A DNA stretch of 64,000 nucleotides, from positions 62,001 to 126,000 of the forward strand of contig NW_004457624.1 in NCBI RefSeq assembly GCF_000203815.1. Direction: 5' to 3'. The position numbers and the translations under genes were made by a program. This document shows positions 23,928 to 35,070 of the stretch, one piece after another. Below the pieces are notes generated by a model, which did not search any database, was not told where the DNA came from, and saw only the letters and a program-made list of their open reading frames with translations. Numbering within the stretch: the stretch's first letter is position 1; every line of letters starts with the position of its first letter. The DNA comes from Cavenderia fasciculata. Its lineage: Eukaryota > Evosea > Eumycetozoa > Acytosteliales > Cavenderiaceae.

Positions 23928-25049
23928 TTAAATATAACCATTTGGATTTTTAGATTGCCAATTCCAAGAGTCAATACACATATCCTCTTGATTGTAATTA
24001 GCCTTCCAACCCAACTCTCTAAATGCTTTACTTGCATCGGCATATGATGTGGCTACATCACCTTTTCTTCTATCGACAAATTTATATGCAATCTTTTTAG
24101 ATGATGCCTTTTCGACGGCTGACAACATTTCCAATACAGAGTATCCTCTACCTGTTCCAAGATTATATGCAACGCATCTTGGTTTCTTTACAATATGACT
24201 AAAAGAAAGAAAGAGAGAGAGAGAGAAAGGAGTTTAGGTTAGTTATCAATTGCTTATAATTAATTATTATTAAAATATCATTACTACTACATACTTTAAA
24301 GCAGCAATATGACCTTTAGCAAGATCTACAACATGAATATAGTCACGAACACCAGTACCATCGACGGTATTGTAATCATTTCCATAGATACTGAGATGAT
24401 CTCTCTTACCGACGGCTGTTTGTGTAATGTAGGGCATTAGATTGTTTGGAATATCTTTTGGATCTTCACCGATGAGTCCGGAAGGATGGGCACCGACTGG
24501 ATTAAAGTAACGCAATAGAATGCAATTCCATTCTGGGTCACTGGCAGAGAGGTCTCTGAGTATTTCTTCGATAAATAATTTGGTACGTCCGTATGGGTTG
24601 ACGGCAGACAATGGTGTATCTTCCTTGATGGGAGTGGTCTTGGCGTCACCATAGACAGTGGCACTCGATGAAAACACTATATTCTTGCAACCATGTTTGG
24701 CCATAACCTTGAGAAGTGTAACTGTTCCACTGACATTGTTGTCATGATACTTGAGAGGGAATGCCGATGACTCTCCAACAGCCTTTAATCCAGCAAAATG
24801 AACTACCTTTGCAATGGGTCTACTTTCGAATATTTGGTCGAGTGCTCTTTCGTCACGGATATCGGCGTTGTGGAATTCAATTTGCTTTCCAGTGATGGAT
24901 TCGACACGACGAACAGCCTCTTGAGATGAGTTTGACAAGTTGTCAACGATAATTGGTGTGTATCCAGATTCTATCATTTCAATGACTGTATGACTACCAA
25001 TATAACCAGCTCCTCCTGTAACTAATACAATATCATCTGTTGGTTCCAT
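23928..25049 (-). CDS. galE: UDP-glucose 4-epimerase
   Basis: Interconverts UDP-glucose and UDP-galactose (Leloir pathway, cytosolic). Exons 25049-24295 and 24198-23928, total 341 aa, the normal length. The Rossmann motif [10 protein letters not shown] is at about residues 12-21, then [18 protein letters not shown] and SSSATVYG. The catalytic YxxxK is in [12 protein letters not shown], followed by [13 protein letters not shown] and [14 protein letters not shown]. The C-terminal exon carries [14 protein letters not shown] and the [13 protein letters not shown] binding loop. It is divergent from FANCL. Confidence 0.96.
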
Positions 25050-26015
25050 TTTTTTTTATCTAAGCAAGCAGAAGAAAATTAAATAATTAATTATATTTTC
25101 ATTTATAAAACATTTCAGAGGTAACCATATATTTATATGTATGTATAGAAAGATAACTTGATATGACTCAAACTACAATATGTATAAATATATTTAAATA
25201 TAGTTTAGATTTTTTTATAAAAAACAAGATTTTGAAAAGATAGTATTACAACCACCTAATTTTTAAAGTTGTGACTATAGTCGTACAACATGAAATTCAT
25301 TGCATTGTGTGTTGTGTGCCAAAGAGATAGATTTTTTATAGAAACACACACATATTTGTATAAACAAGAGAGAGAGAGAAGAGATTTTACTTACGAGATT
25401 TGTTTTATTATAGTATTCTTTAAAAGATAATAAGAGAGATTTGATAAGATAAGATAGATATATGTTTTTTAAAAGATTATGTATATAAAAGTATATTTTA
25501 ATTTAATTTAATTTAATTTGAATATTCTTGTTGTTGAAATGTTAGATGTTTAAATAGCTATTGGTATCGACTATGATCAGACATTGTTGTAATAGGTGTG
25601 TGAGACGGTACAACAGAGCAAGTGCCTGCCTTGTGTTACTTGCAGATCTCTTGTGTTGACGGGAAATCATGGAGTAAATCTCTTAAAACCCAATAGATTT
25701 GCTTGAATTAATTTGGTTTTTATTGGCCGAACGCTACATAAAATAGTGGCGCCACCCCCTCAACCATTGTCAGTTTTATATTTCTACCTTTTTAGAAAAT
25801 TTAATTTATCTACAGATTTCACATAGAGAGAGAGAGAACAAAAAAGAGAGAGATAGGGTTGTTTCATTGCTAGCTACACTTAAACAACAACCTATTAGTA
25901 CTACTACAGCTGTGTTGAGACTCCCCTCCATCCCCCACCCTACCTTTACTTGTACCCAACCAACCAACCAACCAACCAACCAAGCAACTCTATTCTCTCT
26001 CTCTACACTTTGAGA
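25050..26015. promoter_or_regulatory. Divergent promoter region galE (-) / FANCL (+)
   Basis: 966 bases. It contains the palindrome GTGGCGCCAC at 25746-25755, a (CCAA)n run at about 25957-25983 and GA-rich stretches. ORFs here are short and unconvincing. Confidence 0.5.
25746..25755. promoter_or_regulatory. GTGGCGCCAC palindrome, weak E2F-like core
   Basis: It shares the GGCGCC core with the sites at 7780, 8106 and 50297 but lacks the T-run. It lies about 260 bases upstream of the FANCL start. Confidence 0.25.
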
Positions 26016-27328
26016 ATGAATGAAATCTTTCCATACCTTGTACCAACTGATAATAGTTTTACAGAGTATTGTGGCTATATAGTTTGGAATGTGAGTAAAT
26101 TCTAAAGTACTTAAAGTGTGCAATGAGTCTACTACTTACTACTTATTTGTAGAATAAACAATATCCTGTAGAGATTGGATTTGCAAAGGAAAAGACGACG
26201 ATTGAAGAATGTAAATTTAATTGTTCCGAAGAGTTGAGTGAAATACTATCACCTTTTTTACCAACTATCAAGAATAGATTACAACAATCAAATGATACTC
26301 AATCTTTTTTATTAGAATTTAAAGATATATTGGTATGAAACTAAAAGATATGATATTTATTTTAACCCTTATCGTTTACTTTGATTTATTTATTTTTTTA
26401 TTTAAACTCTCTCTCTTTTTTATAGAATAGAATAAAAACACAAAAAGAAAATGAAAAAGAATCATTAAAGAATGTATTACCATTTGAAGTATATACATTG
26501 GTATTAAGAGAGATTGATCAAATAGGATGGAACAGAGTATTATCGATTGACAAGTCATTTTGTAATATGGAGATTGTCATTAGAGATCAAGCAAACAGAG
26601 ATGTATTGGTAGATATAGCCGTACCAAGTAATTATCCAGTTGGTATGCCATTGGTTAAATGTCTTTTACCGTGTAACATTGTTCCACCAATGATGGAGAG
26701 AGATTCAAAGTATAGTTTACCAAATATCATAGACTACATTCAAGCAATCGTAGTCAAACATCAAACATTCTTTGACGTGATGGATGAGATTGACAAGTCT
26801 GTTTGGGTCATTGAACCAGAGAAACCGAATCGATCACATATCACTCGTAGAATTGTTGTAGCAAACAACTGCACACTGCTCATCAACATCAACCCAATCA
26901 ACCCTCGTTCATTCCCAGATTGTAAGTTTTTAGGTCCCGACCAAGAGACAAAGTCTCTTCTTCAACTGACCAACCAAAATCTTCATCAATGGCGTGGCAA
27001 TGATACAGTGGTCAACAACTTTGAAAGAATGGGAATTAAATTCCCTCAGCGATCAGAAAGCAAAGAAGAAGATTTTATAGTTCAATGTGCGATTTGTTAT
27101 TCTCATCGATTAGTGTCAGAAGATATCAACAACAACAACGCTTCATCCACATCATCCTCTGGTACGATACCTGATAAAACATGTAACAATATCCAATGCA
27201 ATCGACAATTCCATCGAGTTTGTCTTTTGGAATACTTTAAGACTTTACCAAATTCTAGAAGTGCATTCAATTCAACAGTGGGCGATTGTCCTTATTGCCA
27301 AACTCAATTATCTTGTCAAACAAATTAA
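26016..27328 (+). CDS. fancl: FANCL, Fanconi anemia E3 ubiquitin ligase
   Basis: E3 that monoubiquitinates FANCD2/FANCI in interstrand crosslink repair. Exons 26016-26090, 26153-26332, 26426-27328, total 385 aa (human protein 375). The middle region resembles the double-RWD (URD) domain. The C-terminal RING/PHD-like domain reads CAICY, then CNNIQCNRQFHRVCLLEYFK and SRSAFN, then GDCPYC, matching the FANCL-specific RING. The first exon uses a GTGAGT donor. An Asn/Ser insert interrupts the RING between the first Cys pair and CNNIQC. Confidence 0.93.
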
Positions 27329-27910
27329 TTGGAGTGAGAGAGGACCCCCATCCATCTGCAAAACACCCCCCCCCTTATATCAAACAGTACCAATCAATAA
27401 AAAAGCTGATTGATAGTTTTGTATGGTGGATCCATGGATCTCGGGTTTTAGCATCCCCTGATCGAGCAAAAGACCTCCCAACAAAATTTTTTTTGAATTT
27501 TGTCAAAAAATGTGAGGATCAACGCGCGTGGCCCCACTGCCAACCCTTGGATTACGATAATCTCCTCCCTTTTAAGCTATTGGGCACTTTTGCATAACAC
27601 AAAACGATGTTCTTTTTTGATCGTATCGTACAATCTCTGAATCTTTTATCTCTCCTTTTTTAACGTTTTGTTTGTCCTCATGACCTTTCAATGTTTTTTC
27701 TTTTTTTGTACAAAAGAGACTTGGTGTTGGTAACCATTCTAATTCTTATCTCTCTCCCCACAATATAACCAAAAACCTATAGATAGATAATACCATCATC
27801 ATACATAGAGAAAGAAAAAGAAAAGAGAAAAAGAGAATATGTGTTGAATAGGATAGATAATAATATAATATATAAATATATAAATATAGCATCATAGTTT
27901 TAAAAAAAAC
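27329..27910. other. FANCL 3' flank and upstream region of the seven-TM gene
   Basis: 27340-27600 is noticeably richer in G/C than its surroundings, with C-runs and the palindrome GATCCATGGATC near 27428. It holds a 103-codon ORF with no recognisable homology. I found no tRNA or other RNA signature. The rest is AT-rich promoter DNA. Confidence 0.45.
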
Positions 27911-29574
27911 ATGGCAGAAGGCTCTTTTACAGGAGACCCACTTTACGACAAGTTGGTGGCAGCATTTTTAGTGATAAGAATTCTCGTTTCGACTCTTATG
28001 ACTGCAACTTGCTCAGTTCAATTAGTCTATGAATACCGATATCAAAGACAAAATCCAAATGTTTTCAGTCCTAAATTGTTAACTTTGGTTGGTTGTACAT
28101 TTTTCCCTTTTTGTATGTATAAATCAAATATCAAAGTTGAAAAAGTGATGCATTTTGGCATAAGATTTGAATAGTGCACAATAAATAATTAATTAAAGAG
28201 TTTGAATTATTAATTAATTACTTTTTACTTTTTTCCATTTTTAAATAGTCAGAATTATATATTGTGCAGTATTATTTAAAACATATAATTTTAATTATGG
28301 TTCTGGTAAAGATTTATATTATTTTTTCAAAAAATATCTTGATCCTTTATTTTCTTATCTATTCATTCAATATTTTTTTCTTTGTTTATTTAATATTTAG
28401 CTGTTGCCTTGATTGGTATGTGGACGACATTTTTTATCTTTGTTGCCTGGGTGTTTGTCGGTTGCTTTTGTAAGTATTAATAAATAATGGTTAGATTAAT
28501 AATTATAACCAATACTCATCAAAACTATTATTAACACACAAAACATTTATATGTATATTTACAGGGTTACAATTATTATTTATTTTATTCCTTTCATCAA
28601 AAATTAAATTAAATTATATTGGAAGAATATGGAAGATATCATGGGCAGTTTTAGGAATATCATTATTATATACACTAGGATATACTTTGATTAGTAAATT
28701 TGCAGTAAAATATTCAGATTTATTTTACATGGTTGGATTTCTTAGTATACTTGGCATTTTTGGCACCATCATTTTAATCTTTGGTGTTTTATTGGCTAGA
28801 CAAATGAAAAAACATCAAAAGATATCAATGTCTCTGCGAACATTCAAGACGGTTAAAAAGATAAAGATTCTTTCTATTTGTCTATTTTTCATTATCGTTT
28901 CGGCATTGGCAAGAGATTTGATATTAAATGTTATCATTAAAGGTATACCACCTGATTCAAATATTAGATATCTATCTCATTTTATAACATTCTTTTTAGA
29001 AACTTTACAAGGGTAAATATTAAATTAAAATTAAATAATAATAATAATAGTAATAATTTATTTATTAATACTTTTATTTATTTATTTATTTATACTTTTA
29101 TTTAGTATTGTAATGATGGTAGCAATTGCAGATGTACCAATAAATTATTTATTGTTAAAAGGTATAAATCCAACTAGAAATCATACAATTCCATCTAGTC
29201 AATCACCCAATTCAAAGATATCTATTGGTGGATTCCGTAATAGAAATAATAATAATAATACTAGTACAATGTCTTCAAGTTCTTCAATTGAAATGAAATT
29301 AAACAAAAAGATAAAGAAAAAGAAATCAAATAGTGACAATTCAGAGACATCAACCTCTTCATTATCAATGACTGCGTCATCAATGAAAATGAATTCAGAT
29401 AGTATGATACAATCTTTTTCCTCTTCTTCAGTGGCTACAATAGGTTCATCTTCAGAATTGGCTCCTGTAACAATTATAGATATAAATCAAAATAATCAAA
29501 ATAATCAAAATAATAATAATCAAACTAATAATAAAGAAGAGGGAGGAGGAGGAGGAGGATCATTAAATTGCTAA
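27911..29574 (+). CDS. Seven-TM membrane protein of unknown function
   Basis: Exons 27911-28112, 28249-28305, 28401-28469, 28565-29012, 29106-29574, total 414 aa. Seven hydrophobic segments can be counted, for example KLVAAFLVIRILVSTLMTA, LLTLVGCTFFPFF, VALIGMWTTFFIFVAWVF, WAVLGISLLYTLGYTLI, MVGFLSILGIFGTIILIFG, ILSICLFFIIVSALA and ITFFLETLQGIVMMVAIAD. A Lys/Ser/Asn-rich hydrophilic tail of about 140 residues follows and ends in a Gly-run and NC. Topology is compatible with a GPCR-like or TOM1/THH1-like protein, but no family motif was recognised. Two internal exons are very short (57 and 69 bases). Confidence 0.75.
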
Positions 29575-29598
29575 CATTAAAATATTGTAAATTCTTTA

Positions 29599-30774
29599 TT
29601 ATTTAAAATAAGAACTAATTTGAATATCTTTACTTTTCTTTTTACCATTCTTTTTAGAATTATTGGTTGTTGTTGATGTTGTTTGAGAGTCAGCGATTAA
29701 AAGATAGTCATTTTGTTTTTCAAATGTTTGAATGACCAGTGTCTGGTTTGTTATACCTTGACCTTCAAATTCACCTCCATGATATTCTTGATCGCTTCCA
29801 CTGTCATCTGCATCTCCATTATTGCTATCGTCCAATGCAATTGGAACAGATGGAATAATTAACTTTGCCTTTGGTTTGGCAACATTCTTTGTGGCAATAC
29901 TTTCTATTGTCTCATCACCATCAATTTCAATGATTTCCTCTGCTATTAATCTTTTTGGTGGTGATGCTATAGAAGTGGAGGTATTGTTTGATGATGATGA
30001 TGATTTTGCAGGTGATTTTCTTGGTGGTGTTTGTGTATCTGTACTCTTTCTTTTTTTGGCTGTTAACTTTTGTTGTTGTTGTTGTTGTTTAGGTTGTCGT
30101 TGATCACCATCAACATCTATAATATTTGCATCATTATCATCATTATCACTATCATCGCTTATTGTTGTTGCATCGTCATGATTATTATTACTATCAGTAT
30201 TGTCATTCAATAAAGGTGAATCTACCAATGTATTATTTGAACCAACGTAAAGTACAACTCTCTTGGGAGGTGGTAGAGGTAAAGTGAAACCTTGCTTTTT
30301 AATGACAACAGCATATCTTGGAAAGGTTGGTACAAACTTGTAGGTGTAGTTGAAATGTGGTAAAGAGAATAACTTTGGTCTCTCTACGATTCTATCGGTA
30401 GACATTGAATCATAAAACATTGAAAATAGTGCATCATTCTTTCTTAAATGATTCAATACTAATTCTTGAATGCTAATGATCAACTCCTATATATAGCCAA
30501 CAACAAACATAGAACATTAGAAATCACATTACTGACAATACCAAATACTTATACTTTTACTTACTTGAAAATGATATTCTGTAAATGTAGAGTATCTATG
30601 CAGTATCAAGAGTAATGGTATGACATGATGTTTACCAATCTTTATATAATAGTTATTTCTTTCTTTAAATTGTCTATCTTCTTTGGTTGTTGTTGTTGTT
30701 GTTGACAATGTTGTATTTGTTGTTGTAGTAGTTGTTGTAGTGGAAGTTGTATTATCTTGATTTATATCGTTCAT
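29599..30774 (-). CDS. Unknown protein with PIP-like C-terminus
   Basis: Exons 30774-30565 and 30486-29599, total 365 aa. The N-terminus is Thr-rich. A predicted globular part follows (NNYYIKIGKHHVIPLLLILH through FSLPHFNYTYKFVPTFPRYA, about residues 35-140). Then comes an acidic, Ser/Asn/Asp-rich region with KKRK-type basic clusters, and the end KKSKDIQISSYFK. That end resembles a degenerate PCNA-interacting box (hydrophobic residue, two spacers, Tyr-Phe, basic context), with Asp in the usual Gln position. I do not recognise the family. It is divergent from the DUF4326-like gene. Confidence 0.7.
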
Positions 30775-31078
30775 CTATAAAAGATCTATCTATCTGATGT
30801 ATGTGTGCTTGTTTGTGTAGACAAAGCAAATTGAGAACATAATACCTCGAAGTTCATCATCCAGAATGATGGATAAAAGCTCTTGAATTGTTCATTCCCA
30901 TTTTTTTCTTAGAATGCATGCAGCTTCAATTCCCTTCGATCATCCGATGTATGTCATCTGACAGTTACGATACCTATATAATATCGATATGTAATACATA
31001 TCATAAATCATAATAAACAGTAACATTAATAATCAAAAACAGTAACATAAACAGTAACAGTAACAGCAACAAAGAATC
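30775..31078. promoter_or_regulatory. Divergent promoter region
   Basis: 304 bases between the starts of the 29599-30774 gene (-) and the DUF4326-like gene (+). It contains ATATCGATATGTAATACATAT-like palindromic DNA near 30980-31005 and repeated ACAGTAAC units at about 31016-31066, just before the ATG. Confidence 0.5.
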
Positions 31079-32041
31079 ATGCAAAACAACAAACCATCAA
31101 CATTTAAATACAGCAAAGATTCCTCTTCTTCTTCAGGCAGTGGTGGTCACAAACCAACATATTACAAAAAGAAGCCAACAACATCTTCAGCACATTCAGA
31201 ATCATCACCATGGGATAGTTCACCAATCGATGCCAATGGTTATTTGCTGTACAATCAAGACTTTACACATTTTGTAGTTCATTGTCTCAAGAAAAAGAAC
31301 TCTTATGATGTCTATGTTGGAAGAAAGAATCCACTCATCGAATCGACTGTCTCTATTAAATGGGGTAATCCATTCAAAGTTGGAAAGGATGGTAATAGAA
31401 ATGAATGTATGAAACAGTACAGAGATTGGATATTCCATAAAGATCAAAATGATCTATTCCTTCAAGCCAAAAGGGAACTAAAAGGAAAGATTTTGGCTTG
31501 TTGGTGTTCTCCTTTAAATTGTCATGCAATGGTGTATGTTTAGAACAATATTATAATCATAATATATATTTATATATTTATCAAATATTAAATATTTATT
31601 GACACTATCTATTTATCTAGTCTTGCTGAAATTGCCAACTCGAGTGTATCAAACCAAGGATATGATCCAACCCAAAAGGCATCATCTTCTTCATTGGCAC
31701 CTACAACAACAACAACTACTACTACTACTACAACTTCTGCTATTGCTCCAGTTGGAGTAACACAACCAACAACCATGGAAAAAGATTTTCCTCCATCTTT
31801 AACTTCAACTTCTTCTACTTCCTCAACATCTGTTGCTACCACTACAACCAAACCATCATCATCATCAGTATCATGGGCAAATCAAGTATCTCATTCATCT
31901 GCTCCTCCTCCTCCTACTATCAAACAACAACAACCAACTGCAGGATTCAACAAACCCAAAGCTCCTCCATCTTTGGATTCAGAACTTGATTTCCCTTCAC
32001 TATGGAATAACAACAATACAAAGATGTCAAAGAAAAAGTAG
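31079..32041 (+). CDS. DUF4326-like domain protein with Ser/Thr/Pro-rich tail
   Basis: Exons 31079-31533 and 31621-32041, total 291 aa. The domain at about residues 55-165 shows VVHCLKKKNSYDVYVGRKNP, IKWGNPFKVGKDGNR and KILACWCSPLNCHAMVLAEIAN, the DUF4326 pattern (WGNP and CWCxPxxCH). The conserved Cys/His may bind metal, which is inference. The N-terminus is Ser/Lys-rich; the tail is Thr/Ser/Pro-rich with SWANQVS and DFPSLWNN segments. Function unknown. Confidence 0.8.
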
Positions 32042-32083
32042 TAGTAATCTATTTATATAATAGTAATTATAAATGGTTTTGAT

Positions 32084-32227
32084 TTATTTCTTGACCCTTC
32101 TAATTGATCCAACTCCAATGGCAAAGTCATGTGGAAGATCGAAATGTGCACTTGAATAGAATAAAATAATAGTCATCATTAATATTAATAATATTAATGT
32201 TTTCGGTCGGTAATTCATTATTATTAA

Positions 32228-32269
<42 letters not shown>

Positions 32270-32278
32270 GGTTGTCAT
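32084..32278 (-). CDS. Possible small membrane/secreted peptide
   Basis: A 64-codon ORF: a poly-Asn stretch, then MNYRPKTLILLILMMTIIL, a good signal-anchor-like segment, then SSAHFDLPHDFAIGVGSIRRVKK. Starting at the internal Met gives a 44-aa peptide with a hydrophobic N-terminus and a short basic end. Poly-Asn comes from (ATT)n at about 32229-32269. No homology is recognised and it may be chance. Confidence 0.3.
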
Positions 32279-32364
32279 TAAATATATTTATAATTTTGTC
32301 ACAAAAAACAATATTGTAATTCTATAAATAGAAATAAATAGGTAACGTTGTTTTGAATTTAGAA

Positions 32365-32399
<35 letters not shown>

Positions 32400-32933
32400 G
32401 TTATTATTGTTGTACACTCTGCAGGATAATATTAATAATGTTGGTTAAAGTCAAATAGTTTGTTGACAGTTTAGTTTGATTTAAAGTAAAGTTGTTGGAA
32501 TATATGACTGCTGTTGTTGTCGGTTTCTTTCCCTTTTCTTTTTTGACAAGTGACTAGAAATTGGATGAATTAACAATGTTAATGATATATATATATATAT
32601 ATTACCGCTCAAAAATCCATCTTACAAAATACCATCCTCACTCCACTCACACTCACATCACACACACACAACACAACACACAGCGCTCAAAACTAAAAAA
32701 AGAAGGGAAGTATCAACCATGGTTTTAATTGTTGTTCATTGATTATTATTAATCAATATTGCAATGGTTTTAAATTAATTGAAATAAATTCGGAGGAGGA
32801 GGAGTCATTCCCCGCCCCTTGCTATGCGTGTGTCGTTTATTGTATCAAGAGGAATGATGATTGTGAGAATGATGATTGATGATTTGTGGGGCTCTGTTGG
32901 GAATTCATCGATTGGGATTGATGATGTGTGTGT
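32279..32933. other. Intergenic region with (ATT)n repeats
   Basis: Holds (ATT)n at about 32369-32410, (TA)n near 32587, (CA)n near 32655-32680, and the eIF2B alpha 3' flank. No gene is seen. Confidence 0.55.
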
Positions 32934-34362
32934 CTAATAATAAAGTTTAATTAATTCATCTGAAACTGCTGATGGTGTCAATACTCCCAATTCTGTAAAT
33001 AAAAGTGTAATATAGGATGGTGGAGTATAATCGAGTGTTGGAGAATCAATCTAGAGAAAAGAAAGAGAGAAAGAGAGAAAAGAAGAATAAAATAGTAAAT
33101 ATTAACTATAATTAAAAGCCAACTCTAGATTAATTGTGTGTGTGTGTGTGTTAACACATACGGTTAATGATTCTGGATGTTCACACTTTGAACATGATTT
33201 ACAAGCTTGGAATGTATCTTTTTCTTCCTTTAGGAATTCAATATCCGATTGATTGAGTGGATAGGATCTAGTGAATTTAAATGATTCGGCAGCAACGTAG
33301 AATGGTTTCTTGAATGCCTTGGCAACGATACTAATTTGATAGGTTCCAATTTTATTTACAATACCTCCATTCTCTACGATGGCCTCTGCTCCACATAATA
33401 CATAATCTACCTTGTCAATGATTCTTGATACTCCACCATCCATAATCAATTTAACTGGTATTTTGGCTGCTTGTAATCTTTCTGCTAATTTATATCTACA
33501 AACAAACAAATCAAACAATATATATATAAGTATCATAGATGATCTCTATTGCAATCTTGATTCAAAAGTTAATTTACCCTGATGAATCTGGTCTCGATTC
33601 AGTGACAATGACAGAGAATCTCTTTCCTTGTGCAGAAGCATTCAAAAGTACACTCAAAACAACACGAGAGAATCCATGAACCAAAATAGTTACACCATCA
33701 CGAATGAATCTATCAGCAAGCTTTGCAATCTTTGTTCTACTATTTGCCGACTTCTTTGATAATTGTTCACCTCTTTCAATTAGAGTAATCTTGCATTGAT
33801 CGAAATTCTAGAAAACCAATAATAATAATAATTATTAGTAAGATAGACGACGATGTCTTGTATAGATGTAATAGGAAACGACTTACTGGGAAATCAAATG
33901 AAGTTCTAGTAACGAATCTAATGAATAACTCACAGACAGAGTTGAGAGAGATAGATGTATTGAATGAACATTGTTTGAGATTATGTGTAGCATGTTCCAA
34001 ATCCTTTTGTAAACCCATAATAGTTGCTGCTTGACTCTTTCGGATTACTTCTATCAATACTCTAATCACTGGTATAGCTAGAGCTGCTTCTTGTTCCTTT
34101 TTTATATATTCTTCAAATAGTTCAACAACTATACACAACACACACACATTACATAATATTGTAACAAACATTTAGGAAAGAGGTGATTAGTAGACTATAA
34201 CTACTACTAGTGCTATGATGATGATCATGATGACGATGATCATTAATTAATTAATTGTTAATAATTACCCCAAGCAAAAGCAGCATTTTCTTGTGTATTT
34301 GGTGTAGATGCTCCTGTTGTTGTCGTTGTTGCTGTTACAGCTGATGTTGGTGTGATATTCAT
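32934..34362 (-). CDS. eif2b1: Translation initiation factor eIF2B subunit alpha
   Basis: Regulatory subunit of the eIF2 guanine-nucleotide exchange factor; it senses phosphorylated eIF2. Exons 34362-34269, 34128-33887, 33807-33578, 33495-33162, 33050-32934, total 338 aa. Family signatures: [81 protein letters not shown] and the C-terminal end [20 protein letters not shown], which is typical of eIF2B alpha rather than MTR-1-P isomerase. A Thr-rich N-terminal extension of about 25 residues is added. Confidence 0.95.
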
Positions 34363-34570
34363 TATTACTATTATTCTTGTTAATCTATCTATCTGAGACT
34401 ACATCCAATATCCGAGTCACTCAATTTCGTTTTATCTCTTCAAAGCAACCACGAGCTTGGGAATGCTCTCAGAATGATGATTTAAAAATAAAAAATAGTT
34501 ATTAAATAGATAGATAGATAGATAGATATTGGTTTCAATCAATCAATCAAGAATTAATTACTTAATCATC

Positions 34571-34760
34571 ATGTTGTCTCAACTACTCTCCTCCTCTCTC
34601 TCTCTCTCCCTCTCCTTAGAAGGAGTATAAACGATTGCTGCTGTTAAATCGATATCATCATCAACATTATTCAACAACTTTGACTCTATCCTATCAACTT
34701 TGACTCTATCCTATCAACTCAACACCACTCAACAACAACAACAACAACAACAGCAACTCT
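34571..34760 (+). pseudogene. Collapsed first unit of the NTPase tandem array
   Basis: Starts with an ATG and codons for MLSQLLSS, then stops within 20 codons. It still aligns with exon 1 of the two downstream units (AAATCGATATCATCATC, ACTCTATCCTATCAACTC, then CAA repeats), with a local duplication of a roughly 20-base piece at about 34682-34722. After the CAA run the sequence jumps directly to the unit 3' flank, so nearly the whole body has been deleted. Confidence 0.75.
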
Positions 34761-34775
34761 TTGATAATAGAGCAC

Positions 34776-34918
34776 TGTATCGATAACTATATATCACAAT
34801 GATACCTAATAATGAAAGATACATCTTTGTCAAAGCAACCCACATATAGCTTCCTTCTTTTCCTTTCTTTTCTTTTAAAAATCGAACTGTAACCTCATCA
34901 TCTTTGGAGTGCACTAGC
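34776..34918 (+). repeat. Spacer repeat of the tandem array, copy 1
   Basis: Matches 37290-37430: CAATGATACCTAATAATGAA, TTCTTTTAAAAATCGAACTG and TCATCTTTGGAGTGCACTAG occur in both, in the same order. It lies between array units and upstream of each intact exon 1, so it may carry promoter or terminator function. Confidence 0.85.
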
Positions 34919-35070
34919 TTTGTACGGCACCCTCATAAATCATTGATTAGTAATAATAATAGATTAGATTATATATATCTATAAATATAAGTTATCATTA
35001 TCATCATTTAGTTCACTCAAACAAAACAAAATAGAGGTACAACTATTTAATCCAAGTCAATCAATCAAAC

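Noticed and set aside
27286-27597. 103-codon ORF overlapping the FANCL end
   Set aside because: It begins inside the FANCL RING codons in another frame and has no recognisable homology.
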